A stretch of DNA of 64,000 nucleotides from Paraplanobispora siamensis (GTDB lineage Bacteria > Actinomycetota > Actinomycetes > Streptosporangiales > Streptosporangiaceae). Position numbers and translations under genes: made by a program. Under the pieces are notes generated by a model. That model worked only from the letters and a program-made list of their open reading frames with translations. It had not been told where the DNA came from and searched no databases. Of this stretch, positions 7,566 through 15,900 are shown one piece after another. The stretch spans positions 248,001-312,000 of the forward strand of contig NZ_BOOJ01000012.1 in the NCBI RefSeq assembly GCF_016863175.1, read 5' to 3'. The first letter of the stretch is position 1; each line of letters starts with the position of its first letter.

Positions 7566-10500
7566 ATGCGCTTCGAGGTGCTGGGCCCCGTCCGTCTGGT
7601 GGGCGAGGGCGGCGAGCCCGTCGAGATCCCGGGGCCGGGGCTGCGCGCGTTGCTGGTCGCGCTCCTGGCCGAACCCGGCACGACGGTCTCCGCCGACCGC
7701 CTGATCGACGTCCTGTACGGCGGGCGTCCTCCGTCCGGCGCCCAGCGTTCCCTGCACTCGCAGATCTCCCGGCTCCGCAGGCTCGGCGTCGCCGTCGAGC
7801 TGCTCCCGTCCGGCTACCGGATCGCGGCCCGGCCCGAGGACGTAGACGCGCACCGGTTCGAGCGGCTGGCGCGGGAGGGCCGCAGCGCGCTGGCGGCCGG
7901 TGACCGCCGCGGGGCGCTCACCCTCGTGGAGGAGGCGCTGGCGCTGTGGCGCGGACCGGTGCCCGAACCGCTGGCCGGGCGGCTGGAGGAGGTGCGGCTC
8001 GGCGCCCTGGAGGACAGGTTCGAGGCGGGCGGCGGGTCGGTCGCCGAGATGCGGGCGCTGCTGGCCGCACACCCGCTCCGGGAGCGGCTGTGCGCGCTGC
8101 TCATGCGGGCACTGCAGGCGGAGGGGCGGCAGGCCGAGGCCCTGGCCGTCTTCGAGGACACCCGGCGCGTGCTGGCCGGGGAGCTGGGCGCCGACCCCTC
8201 ACCCGCCCTGGCCGGGACGCACCTGGCGATCCTGCGCGGGACCGAGCCGTTCGGAGGGCCGTCCGGCGGACCGGCCGGGGGAGCGGCCGGGGAGCCGGTC
8301 AGGCGCGGCGTCCGGGCCCAGCTCACCAGCTTCGTCGGGCGGCAGGAGGACCTCCGGCGCCTCCGCGAGCTGCTGCGGGAGCGGCGGCTGGTCACGCTGA
8401 CCGGTCCCGGAGGGGTGGGCAAGACCAGGCTCGCGGCCGAGACGGCCGCCGGGCTCGACGGCGAGGTCTGCTTCGCCGAGCTGGCCCACCTGGGCGACGG
8501 CCGCGACCTGCCGCGGATGCTGCTCGGCGAGCTCGGCGTCCGGGAGACCGCGCTCCGCGTGACCCGCACCCCCGAGCCGGAGGAGAGGCTCGTCGCCGCG
8601 CTGTCCGGCCGGGACCTGGTGCTGGTCCTGGACAACTGCGAGCACGTCGTGGAGGCCGCCGCCCGCCTGGCCGACCGGCTGCTCGCGGCCTGTCCCGGGG
8701 TGCGGGTGCTGGCGACCGGCCGCGAGCCGCTCGGCATCACCGGGGAGGTGCTGTTCCCGGTGCACCCGCTGCCGGAGGAGCTCGCCCTGCGGCTGCTGCG
8801 CGACCGGGCGGCCGCCGTACGGCCCGGCTTCGGCACCGCGGACGCCGGAGACGCCGGAGACGCCGGAGACGAGGCGCTGATGCGGATCTGCCGGGCCCTG
8901 GACGGTCTGCCCCTGGCGATCGAGCTGGCCGCGGCCCGGCTGCGCTCGATGGACGCCGGGGAGGTCGCCGACCGGCTGGACGACCGGTTCCGGCTGTTCA
9001 CCGGCGGCAGCCGTACGGCGCTGCCCCGGCACCGCACGCTCCGCGCGGTCGTGGCGTGGAGCTGGGACCTGCTGGAGGAGCCGGAGCGGGTCTTCGCCCG
9101 GCGGTTCGCGGTGTTCGCCCGCGACGCCAGCCTGGAGGCCGCCGAGCACGTCTGCGGAGACCTCGTCCGCGGAGACGGGGCCCCGCGTGCTTCCGGCGTC
9201 CCCGACGCCGCGGGCGCCCTGGGCGGACGGGACGCCCTCGACCTGCTGGCCGCGCTCGTGGACAAGTCGCTGATCGAGGTGGCGGGGGGCCGCTACCGGA
9301 TGCTGGAGACCATCCGGGCCTTCTGCGCCGAGCGCCTGGCCGAGTCGGGGGAGGAGGAGCGGGTTCGCGAGGCCCATGCCGGCTATCTCACCGCGCTCGC
9401 CGAGCGGGCCGCTCCGGAATTGCACGGCCGGGACCAGTTGGTCTGGCTGCGGCGGCTGGCGGCCGAGGATGACGAGATACGCGCCGCGCTGCGCCGGGCC
9501 GCCGATTCCGGGCGGGACGGGCAGGCGCTGCGGCTGGTCGCCGCGCTGTGGTGGTACTGGACGCTGCGCGGCATGCGGATGGAGGGCCGGGTGTTCGCGG
9601 AGAGAACCCTCGCCGCGGTCGGCCGGACGCCGCCGCCCGGCATGGAGGAGGAGTACGTCATGTGCGTGCTCGCCGTGGCGGTCGTGAACACTTCGGCCCT
9701 GAACATGATCGACCAGGCGGAGCGGCTCGTCCGGGCCCTGCCGCCCTCGCCCCGGCACCCGATGCTGCTCATGATCGGCTCTCTCGTCACCATCGCCCGG
9801 GGGGAGTACGGAGTCGTCGGAGAGGACGTCCTGCGGTCCACCACCAGCTCCGACCCGTGGACCCGTGCGATGGCCCGGCTGATCCTCGGTTTCGTCCGGC
9901 TGAACTCCGGCCGGGTGACGGAGGCCGAGGAGGAGTTCGCCCGGTCGCTGGAGGGGTTCGCCGACCGGGGCGACCGCTGGGGCATGGCCCAGGCGCTGCT
10001 GTCGACGGCCGAGCCGCAGGGATGGCGGGGCGAGCACCGGCGGGCCGTGGCGACCGTCGAGCGGGCCATGGACCTGATCGAGCAGATCGGCTCGCCCGAG
10101 GACCGGGTCTTCCTGCTGTGCAGCCGCGCCGCCGAGCGCCTGCGCACCGGGGACGCCGGGGCGTTGGCGGCCGCCGCGGCCGACTGCGGGGAGGCGGCGA
10201 GGATCGCCCGCGGGCTCGACGTCCCCGAGGTCTGGGTCACGGTCCGGCTCGGCCTGGCGGCCGTGGCCCGTCGCCGCGGCCGGGTGGATGAGGCCGGGGA
10301 GCTCTACGAGCTGGCCTTGGCGGGATGCGAGCCGCGCTGGGGCGGGGTGGAGCAGGCCCGGGCGCGGGCTCTGATCGGCCTCGGGCGGGTCGCGGAGAGC
10401 CGGGGCGACCTCGGGACCTCGCTGCGGTACCACCGGGAGGCGTTCCGCCTGGCCGCCGGCGCCGGGGACCGGCCGTCCGCGGCGTCGGCCGTCGAAGGAC

Positions 10501-10784
10501 TGGCGAACCTGTTGCTGGCCTGCGGGGACGCCGAGCGGTCGGCGTTCCTGCTGGGAGCGGCGTGCGCGCTGCGTGGGCTGGCGATCTGCGACCCCGAGGT
10601 CCGGGAGACGGGCCGCCGCGCGCGGGCCGTACTGGGCGAGGCCGGGTACGGCACGGCCTATGACGAGGGCGCCGGGATGACCGGTGACGCGGCGCTCACC
10701 GCGGTGACGCGGTGGTTGTCAGCGCCGGGTCGGCTCGCGGTGAGCGCCCTCGCCCACCGTGGAGGACATGACACCGAATCCTGA
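7566..10784 (+). CDS. AfsR/SARP-like regulator (winged helix, BTAD, NB-ARC-type ATPase, TPR)
   Basis: This 1072-residue regulator starts with a winged-helix DNA-binding domain (MRFEVLGPVRLVGEGGEPVE onward, residues 1-90), followed by a bacterial transcriptional activation domain to about residue 235 and a Gly/Pro linker. The STAND-type ATPase has Walker A LTGPGGVGKTR near residue 278 and Walker B LVLVLDNCEHV near residue 350. The C-terminal half is TPR-like. Proteins of this family activate secondary-metabolite and P450 genes. A short DAGDAGDAGD repeat sits in the ATPase region. The 3' end overlaps the start of the downstream P450 gene by 17-26 bp, which suggests co-transcription and translational coupling. 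Confidence 0.9.
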   Translation: MRFEVLGPVRLVGEGGEPVEIPGPGLRALLVALLAEPGTTVSADRLIDVLYGGRPPSGAQRSLHSQISRLRRLGVAVELLPSGYRIAARPEDVDAHRFERLAREGRSALAAGDRRGALTLVEEALALWRGPVPEPLAGRLEEVRLGALEDRFEAGGGSVAEMRALLAAHPLRERLCALLMRALQAEGRQAEALAVFEDTRRVLAGELGADPSPALAGTHLAILRGTEPFGGPSGGPAGGAAGEPVRRGVRAQLTSFVGRQEDLRRLRELLRERRLVTLTGPGGVGKTRLAAETAAGLDGEVCFAELAHLGDGRDLPRMLLGELGVRETALRVTRTPEPEERLVAALSGRDLVLVLDNCEHVVEAAARLADRLLAACPGVRVLATGREPLGITGEVLFPVHPLPEELALRLLRDRAAAVRPGFGTADAGDAGDAGDEALMRICRALDGLPLAIELAAARLRSMDAGEVADRLDDRFRLFTGGSRTALPRHRTLRAVVAWSWDLLEEPERVFARRFAVFARDASLEAAEHVCGDLVRGDGAPRASGVPDAAGALGGRDALDLLAALVDKSLIEVAGGRYRMLETIRAFCAERLAESGEEERVREAHAGYLTALAERAAPELHGRDQLVWLRRLAAEDDEIRAALRRAADSGRDGQALRLVAALWWYWTLRGMRMEGRVFAERTLAAVGRTPPPGMEEEYVMCVLAVAVVNTSALNMIDQAERLVRALPPSPRHPMLLMIGSLVTIARGEYGVVGEDVLRSTTSSDPWTRAMARLILGFVRLNSGRVTEAEEEFARSLEGFADRGDRWGMAQALLSTAEPQGWRGEHRRAVATVERAMDLIEQIGSPEDRVFLLCSRAAERLRTGDAGALAAAAADCGEAARIARGLDVPEVWVTVRLGLAAVARRRGRVDEAGELYELALAGCEPRWGGVEQARARALIGLGRVAESRGDLGTSLRYHREAFRLAAGAGDRPSAASAVEGLANLLLACGDAERSAFLLGAACALRGLAICDPEVRETGRRARAVLGEAGYGTAYDEGAGMTGDAALTAVTRWLSAPGRLAVSALAHRGGHDTES

Positions 10785-12153
10785 AATTTCCGGACACTCC
10801 GCGCGCCTTGAGCACTCCCCGCATCCCGAGGTCGCGGAGCCGCCCGGGAACTCCCCGCGCTCCGGGATCCCGGAGCCATCCGGGCGTTCTCCGCGGCCGG
10901 AGCCCGCCGGTCCTTCCGGGAATCCGGATCACCCCGGGCGCTTCGCGGACTCCGCGTCCTCTCCGGGCCCCGGGTCCTCCGCGGACTCCGGGCTCTTCGA
11001 AGTCCCGATCAGGAGGACCTGCCCGTTCGACCCGCCTCCCGGCCTGGCCGGGCTGCGCGCCGCCGAACCGGTCACCCGGCGCGTGATGCCGCTCGACGGC
11101 ACCGAGCTCTGGCTGGTCACCAGTCATGACCTGGTCCGGCGGATGCTCGCCGACCCCCGGTGGAGTTCCTCGGTGGACGGCGGCCTCAGCCCGGAGCAGC
11201 CCCTGCACATGGCGGAGCCCGAGCCCGGGATGTTCATCAGCATGGACGCCCCGGAGCACGCGCGCTACCGGCGCATGCTCACCGCCCACTTCACCGTCCA
11301 GCGGATGAACCGGCTCCGGCCCAGGATCGAGCAGATCGTCGCCGAGCGGCTGGACGCGATGGAGCGCCTGCCCCGCCCGGTGGACCTGGTCGCCGAGTTC
11401 GCGCTGCCGATACCTTCCCTGGTCATCTGCGAGCTGCTCGGCATGCCGTACGAGGACCGGGCCGAGTTCCAGGAGGCCGCCCGCACGGTCGTCGACATGA
11501 CCACCCCGCCCGAGCAGGCGGACGCCGCCCTGGCGAGGCTCGGCGCCCACCTGGCGAAGCTGATCGCCGCCAAGCGGGAGGAGCCGGACGACGCGCTCAT
11601 CGGGGAACTCATCCGTGAGGGAGTCCTCACCGATGGGGAACTGGTCCATATCTCGATATTGCTGCTGCTCGCCGGGCACGAGACGACCGCCAACATGCTC
11701 GGTCTCGGCACGCTGCTGCTGTTGCACCACCCCGACCAGCTCGCCCTGGTCCGGGAGGGGGCGCCGGGAGCGGCCGACGAGCTGCTGCGGTACCTGTCGA
11801 TCGTCGACCTGGTGATATTCCGCGGGGCCAAGGAGGACCTCACGCTGGGAGGTCAGGAGATCGAGGCGGGGCAGTTCGGTCTGGCCTCGCTCGCGGCGGC
11901 CAACCGCGACCCCGCGCTCTGCGAGGACCCCGACCGGCTCGACGTCACCCGGCCCAAGACCGCGCACGTCGCGCTGGGCTTCGGCCCGCACCAGTGCCTC
12001 GGGCAGAACCTCGCCCGGCTGGAGCTGGAGATCGCCTTCCAGGCGCTGCTGCGGCGCTTCCCGGGGCTGCGGGCGGCCGTACCGCTGGAGGAGGTCAGGG
12101 TCAGGGAGAACGCGGCCATCCACGGCCTGCACAGCCTCCCGGTGACCTGGTGA
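10759..12153 (+). CDS. Cytochrome P450 with a Pro/Ser-rich N-terminal extension
   Basis: This heme monooxygenase resembles the actinomycete CYP105-like group. The P450 fold starts around RTCPFDPPPGLAGLR. The I-helix oxygen motif is LLLLAGHETTAN, the ExxR motif is ELLRYLS, and the heme-ligand loop is GFGPHQCLGQNLAR with Cys about 413. The GTG at 10759 and ATG at 10768 are both possible; GGAGG lies between them and suits neither well. About 80 residues rich in Pro, Ser and Gly precede the fold and come from a repetitive tract. No other in-frame ATG or GTG occurs before 11088, which is already inside the domain. The downstream ferredoxin overlaps by 4 bp and is the likely electron donor. Confidence 0.88.
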   Translation: MEDMTPNPEISGHSARLEHSPHPEVAEPPGNSPRSGIPEPSGRSPRPEPAGPSGNPDHPGRFADSASSPGPGSSADSGLFEVPIRRTCPFDPPPGLAGLRAAEPVTRRVMPLDGTELWLVTSHDLVRRMLADPRWSSSVDGGLSPEQPLHMAEPEPGMFISMDAPEHARYRRMLTAHFTVQRMNRLRPRIEQIVAERLDAMERLPRPVDLVAEFALPIPSLVICELLGMPYEDRAEFQEAARTVVDMTTPPEQADAALARLGAHLAKLIAAKREEPDDALIGELIREGVLTDGELVHISILLLLAGHETTANMLGLGTLLLLHHPDQLALVREGAPGAADELLRYLSIVDLVIFRGAKEDLTLGGQEIEAGQFGLASLAAANRDPALCEDPDRLDVTRPKTAHVALGFGPHQCLGQNLARLELEIAFQALLRRFPGLRAAVPLEEVRVRENAAIHGLHSLPVTW

Positions 12154-12377
12154 GCACCGTGGAACCCGTCGACGTCGCCGGCGGCACCGCCGTCACAGTG
12201 AACCGGGAGAGCTGCTGCGGCGCCGGCCAGTGCGCGCTGGCCGCGCCCGCGGTCTTCACGCAGAGCGAGGAGGACGGGCTCGTGGTCCTGCTGGACCCGA
12301 ACCCGCCCGCCGATCTGCGCGAGGCCGTACGCAGGGCGCAGTCGCACTGCCCGACCCGGAGCATCACCGTGCGCTGA
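12150..12377 (+). CDS. Ferredoxin of the 3Fe-4S type, partner of the P450
   Basis: The 75-residue protein carries cysteines in RESCCGAGQCALAAP (Cys22 or 23, and Cys28) and a final SHCPTRSI (Cys67). This is the CxxGxC...CP arrangement of the small acidic ferredoxins that pass electrons to actinomycete P450s. The GTG start overlaps the P450 stop codon as GTGA, so the two are translationally coupled and should be made in similar amounts. No ferredoxin reductase gene is nearby, so a housekeeping reductase must feed it. Confidence 0.9.
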   Translation: MSTVEPVDVAGGTAVTVNRESCCGAGQCALAAPAVFTQSEEDGLVVLLDPNPPADLREAVRRAQSHCPTRSITVR

Positions 12378-12475
12378 GCCCGCCGGATCCGGAGCCCGCC
12401 GAATCCGGAGCCCGCCGAATCCGGAGTCCACCGGCCCCCGAGCACGCCGAACCCGGAGCCCTCCGGCCCTCGCGC
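12376..12475. repeat. Degenerate 16-17 bp tandem repeat after the ferredoxin gene
   Basis: A unit close to GAGCCCGCCGAATCCG is repeated about five to six times with increasing divergence, immediately after the ferredoxin stop codon. The tract encoding the P450 N-terminal extension has similar GAGCC/CCGG-rich repeats, so repetitive DNA flanks the gene pair on both sides. I see no gene in this stretch. Confidence 0.6.
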
Positions 12476-12523
12476 CCCCGGCGGGTCCGCCGCACACCGT
12501 CGTACGGCGGCCCGCCCGGTGGT

Positions 12524-13384
12524 TCAGCGGGCGACGAGCTCGCCGAACCTCGCCTTCACCCGGGCCAGGACCTCGTCCGGGTCGGCGGCCCACACGTCGG
12601 CGTTGAAGATCTCCACCTCGATGTCCCCGGTGTAGCCCGCCGCGGTCACGGCCTCGGTCAGCGGCGCGAAGTCGATCACGCCGTCGCCCATCACGCCCCG
12701 GCCCAGCAGCACGTTGGCGGGCAGCGGGTGCAGGAAGTCGCACACCTGGTAGGAGGCGATCCGGTCCCCGGCCCGCGCGATCTGCTCGAAGACCTGCGGG
12801 TCCCACCACACGTGGAAGGCGTCGACGACCACGCCCACCTGCTCGGAGGGGTACGGCGCGGCCAGGTCGAGCGCCTGGCCGAGGGTGGACAGCACGGCCC
12901 GGTCGGCGCAGTACATCGGGTGCAGCGGCTCCAGGGCCAGCCGCACGCCGCGCTCGGCGGCGTAGGGGGCCAGGACGGCCAGCGCCTCGGCGACCCGCTC
13001 CCGGGCCCCGGCCAGGTCCCGGTCGGCCTCCCGGCCGGTGCCGCCCAGCGGCTCGTCCGGCACCACGCCGGGCAGCCCGCCGACCACCATGACCAGGCAC
13101 GCCGCCTCCAGCGCGGCGGCCTCGTCGATCGCCCGGCGGTTGTCGTCGAGCGACTCGGGGCTCCCGGAGGTCAGGAAGCCGCCCCGGCAGAGCGACGACA
13201 CCCGCAGCCCGGCGTCGCGCACCAGCTTCACGCTCTCCTCCAGGCCCTGCTGGGCGACGTCCTGGCGCCACAGGCCGATGGCCTCCACGCCGTGCCGCAC
13301 GCACCCCTCGACCGCCTCGGCCACCGACCACCGCTTGGTGGTCCACTGGTTCAGCGAGAACCGCCGCGCGCTCACCTGACTCAC
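12524..13384 (-). CDS. Sugar phosphate isomerase/epimerase (xylose isomerase-like TIM barrel)
   Basis: This 286-residue protein has the AP-endonuclease-2/xylose-isomerase fold used by sugar and inositol isomerases and epimerases. Probable metal ligands are the Glu in RLALEPLHP, the Asp and His in VVVDAFHVWWD, the Asp in CDFLHPLP and the Glu in EVEIFNADVW. The GTG start overlaps the stop of the DUF993 gene as GTGA. It is the last gene of a three-gene operon with a Gfo/Idh/MocA oxidoreductase and a DUF993 protein. The substrate is unknown. A keto-sugar produced by the dehydrogenase is plausible. Confidence 0.87.
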   Translation of the reverse strand: MSQVSARRFSLNQWTTKRWSVAEAVEGCVRHGVEAIGLWRQDVAQQGLEESVKLVRDAGLRVSSLCRGGFLTSGSPESLDDNRRAIDEAAALEAACLVMVVGGLPGVVPDEPLGGTGREADRDLAGARERVAEALAVLAPYAAERGVRLALEPLHPMYCADRAVLSTLGQALDLAAPYPSEQVGVVVDAFHVWWDPQVFEQIARAGDRIASYQVCDFLHPLPANVLLGRGVMGDGVIDFAPLTEAVTAAGYTGDIEVEIFNADVWAADPDEVLARVKARFGELVAR

Positions 13385-14514
13385 AGACCGTTCACCGCCA
13401 GCAGCGACCGCATCCGGTGGACGGCCAGCTCGGGGTCCGCCAGCAGCCCCGCCTGGTCGGCCAGGCGGAAGACCTCGGACAGGTGGAGGATCGAGCGGGC
13501 CGACTGGGCGCCGTTGACCATGGCGAAGGCGTCCTGGTGGCCGTTGAGCCAGGCCAGGAAGACGACGCCGGTCTTGTAGTTGTACGTCGGCGTCTCGAAG
13601 ATCTTCCGCGAGAGCGGGACCGTCGGGGCCATGATCTCGTCGTAGCGGACGGTGTCCCCGGCGTCGAGGGCGGCCAGGGCGGCCGCCGCGGCCGGGGCGA
13701 TCGCGTCGAAGATGCCCAGCAGAGCGTGGCTGCCCGAGGCGATCAGCGACGGGTAGTTGAAGTCGTCGCCGGTGTAGAGCCTGACCCCCTCCGGCAGCGC
13801 CGCCCGCAGGCCGATCTCGTGCTCGGCGTCCAGCAGCGAGACCTTGACCCCGTCCACCGCCGGCGCGTGCTCACGGATCAGCGCCAGGAACGACTCGGTG
13901 GCCTCGGCCACGTCCCGCGAGCCCCAGTAGCCCGCCAGCTGCGGGTCGAACATCTCGCCCAGCCAGTGCAGGATCACCGGCCGGTCGGCCGCCGAGAGCA
14001 GCTTGCCGTAGACCTCGTGGTAGTCCTCGGGCCCCCGGGCGATCCGGGCGAGCTGGCGGCTGGCCATGATGACGGCCCCGGCGCCCGCCCGCCGTACGGT
14101 CTCGATCTGCTCGGTGTAGGCGGCCACGACCTCGTCGAGGGCCGCGGCGTCCGGCGCGTGGTCGGTGCCCGCGCCGCAGGCCACCAGCGCGGCCGGATCG
14201 CCGAAGCCGGCGGCCTCGGCCGCGCTGCGCCGGATCAGCTCGCTCGTCGCCGCCCAGTCCAGGCCCATGTTGCGCTGGGCGGTGTCCATGGCGTCGGCCA
14301 CGCGCAGGCCGTGCGACCACAGGTGACGGCGGAAGCGCAGGGTCGCGTCCCAGTCGACGGCCGCGGGGGAGCCGGGGGTGTTGTCACCGAGCGGATCGGC
14401 CACCACGTGCGCGGCGGCGTAGACGATCCGGCTGCGCGGCGGGCCGGCGGGCCGCTCCCAGGTCACCGGTTCGCGCAGGGTGTACTCCCCGCCGGGGAGC
14501 GCGATGCGGGTCAC
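13381..14514 (-). CDS. DUF993 protein, dihydrodipicolinate synthase-like (putative aldolase)
   Basis: This 377-residue protein resembles the DUF993 group, which is usually annotated as dihydrodipicolinate synthase-family. The barrel-like segments include RIVYAAAHVVADPLGDN, AVIMASRQLARIARG, VILHWLGEMFDP and DGVKVSLLDAEHEIGL. The lysine in GVKVSLLD is in the right kind of place for a Schiff-base lysine, but I have not aligned it. Expected chemistry is a retro-aldol or dehydratase step on a sugar-derived keto acid; no member's reaction is known to me. It is the middle gene of the operon, with GTGA overlaps on both sides, which implies strict co-expression. Confidence 0.82.
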   Translation of the reverse strand: MTRIALPGGEYTLREPVTWERPAGPPRSRIVYAAAHVVADPLGDNTPGSPAAVDWDATLRFRRHLWSHGLRVADAMDTAQRNMGLDWAATSELIRRSAAEAAGFGDPAALVACGAGTDHAPDAAALDEVVAAYTEQIETVRRAGAGAVIMASRQLARIARGPEDYHEVYGKLLSAADRPVILHWLGEMFDPQLAGYWGSRDVAEATESFLALIREHAPAVDGVKVSLLDAEHEIGLRAALPEGVRLYTGDDFNYPSLIASGSHALLGIFDAIAPAAAAALAALDAGDTVRYDEIMAPTVPLSRKIFETPTYNYKTGVVFLAWLNGHQDAFAMVNGAQSARSILHLSEVFRLADQAGLLADPELAVHRMRSLLAVNGL

Positions 14515-15653
14515 GGCTCCACCACGAGGCGGCGGCCCTCGGCGGAGGAGCGCAGGCCCAGCTCGGCCAGGCGTACGCCGCGCGCGCCGGAGGCGAAGTC
14601 GTGCGGGAACGGGGCGTCCTCCAGCACGTGCCGGATGAACATCTCCCACTGGATCTTGAAGCCGTTGTCGAACTCGGCGTTGTCGGGCACCTCCTGCCAG
14701 TCGTCGCGGAAGCGCGCGGTGACCGGCAGGTCCGGGTTCCAGACGGGCTTGGGGGTGGTGGCGCGGTGCTGGATGCGGCAGTTGCGCAGGCCCGCCACGG
14801 CGCTGCCGTGGGTGCCGTCCACCTGGAACTCCACCAGCTCGTCCCGGTTCACCCGGACGCTCCAGGAGGAGTTGATCTGCGCGACGGCCCCGCCCTCCAG
14901 CTCGAAGATGCCGTAGGCGGCGTCGTCGGCGGTGGCCGTGTAGGTCTCGCCCTGCTCGTCGACCCGCTCGGGGATGTGGGTGACGGCCCGGGCGTAGACC
15001 GAGGTGACGCGGCCGAAGAGGTTCTCCAGCACGTAGGCCCAGTGCGGGAACATGTCCAGCACGATGCCGCCGCCGTCCTCGGTGCGGTAGTTCCACGACG
15101 GGCGCTGGGCGGCCTGCCAGTCGCCCTCGAAGACCCAGTAGCCGAACTCGCCGCGCACCGACAGGATCCGGCCGAAGAAGCCGCCGTCGATCAGGCGCTT
15201 GAGCTTGAGCAGGCCCGGAAGGAACAGCTTGTCCTGCACGACGCCGTTCTTGACGCCCTTCGCGGCGGCGGCGTCGGCCAGGGCCAGCGCGTCCTCGACG
15301 GTCTCGGCGGTGGGCTTCTCGGCGTAGATGTGCTTGCCCGCCTCGATCGCCTTCAGCACGGCCTTCACCCGGGCCTGGGTGACCTGGGCGTCGAAGTAGA
15401 TCAGGTTGTCGTCGTCGGCCAGGGCCGCGTCGAGGTCGGTGGTCCAGTCGGCGATGCCGTGGTCGGCGGCGAGCTTCTCCAGCTTCGCGGCGCTCCGGCC
15501 CACGAGCACCGGCCGGAGCAGGACCCGCTCGCCGTCGGACAGGGCGACGCCGCCCTGCTCGTTGATGGCCAGGACCGACCGGACCAGGTGCTGGCGGTAG
15601 CCCATGCGGCCGGTGACGCCGTTCATCACGACGCCGATGCTTCGGGGGGACAT
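14511..15653 (-). CDS. Gfo/Idh/MocA-family NAD(P)-dependent oxidoreductase
   Basis: The 380-residue protein has an N-terminal Rossmann domain (SIGVVMNGVTGRMGYRQH) and the family signature AGKHIYAEKPTAETVEDALAL, where EKP contains the catalytic lysine. The second domain includes GGGIVLDMFPHWAYVLENLFG, whose DxxxH pair commonly orients the sugar. It should oxidise a sugar or cyclitol. The start at 15653 has AGGAGG nine nt upstream. It is the first gene of the operon, and a perfect LacI-type operator lies immediately upstream of the ribosome site. Confidence 0.9.
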   Translation of the reverse strand: MSPRSIGVVMNGVTGRMGYRQHLVRSVLAINEQGGVALSDGERVLLRPVLVGRSAAKLEKLAADHGIADWTTDLDAALADDDNLIYFDAQVTQARVKAVLKAIEAGKHIYAEKPTAETVEDALALADAAAAKGVKNGVVQDKLFLPGLLKLKRLIDGGFFGRILSVRGEFGYWVFEGDWQAAQRPSWNYRTEDGGGIVLDMFPHWAYVLENLFGRVTSVYARAVTHIPERVDEQGETYTATADDAAYGIFELEGGAVAQINSSWSVRVNRDELVEFQVDGTHGSAVAGLRNCRIQHRATTPKPVWNPDLPVTARFRDDWQEVPDNAEFDNGFKIQWEMFIRHVLEDAPFPHDFASGARGVRLAELGLRSSAEGRRLVVEP

Positions 15654-15670
15654 TATGCGGAGCCTCCTTT

Positions 15671-15684
15671 GGAAAGCGCTTTCC
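15671..15684. promoter_or_regulatory. Perfect LacI-type operator of the oxidoreductase operon
   Basis: GGAAAGCGCTTTCC is a perfect 14-bp palindrome with the central CG of LacI/PurR-family operators. It lies at the predicted transcription start of the minus-strand operon, downstream of the promoter at 15691-15719 and just before AGGAGG. Binding here should block initiation. The best local candidate regulator is the LacI-family protein at 6503, whose own promoter has the same arms. Confidence 0.75.
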
Positions 15685-15690
15685 GTACCT

Positions 15691-15719
15691 ACCGTACGGC
15701 AGGCGCGACGACCAGGCAA
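15691..15719 (-). promoter_or_regulatory. Predicted promoter of the oxidoreductase/DUF993/isomerase operon
   Basis: On the minus strand TTGCCT (15714-15719) and TACGGT (15691-15696) are separated by 17 nt, so transcription should begin near 15684, at the edge of the operator. This is a sequence-only prediction. Confidence 0.45.
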
Positions 15720-15900
15720 GCTCCCGTCCGGCAGGTGGTTGTGGAACGGGCCACGCGGGCGGCGGGCGCCGTACCGTGTGCGCCCGGGAAGATGTCCGCG
15801 TGGCGGATCGTGTGGATCTGCGGGTGACGTCCGTATCGTGGTTGTTCATACGGTTCAACCTGGTGAAGGACCGGACGCCGCCGCACCGCAGGGGGGAAAC

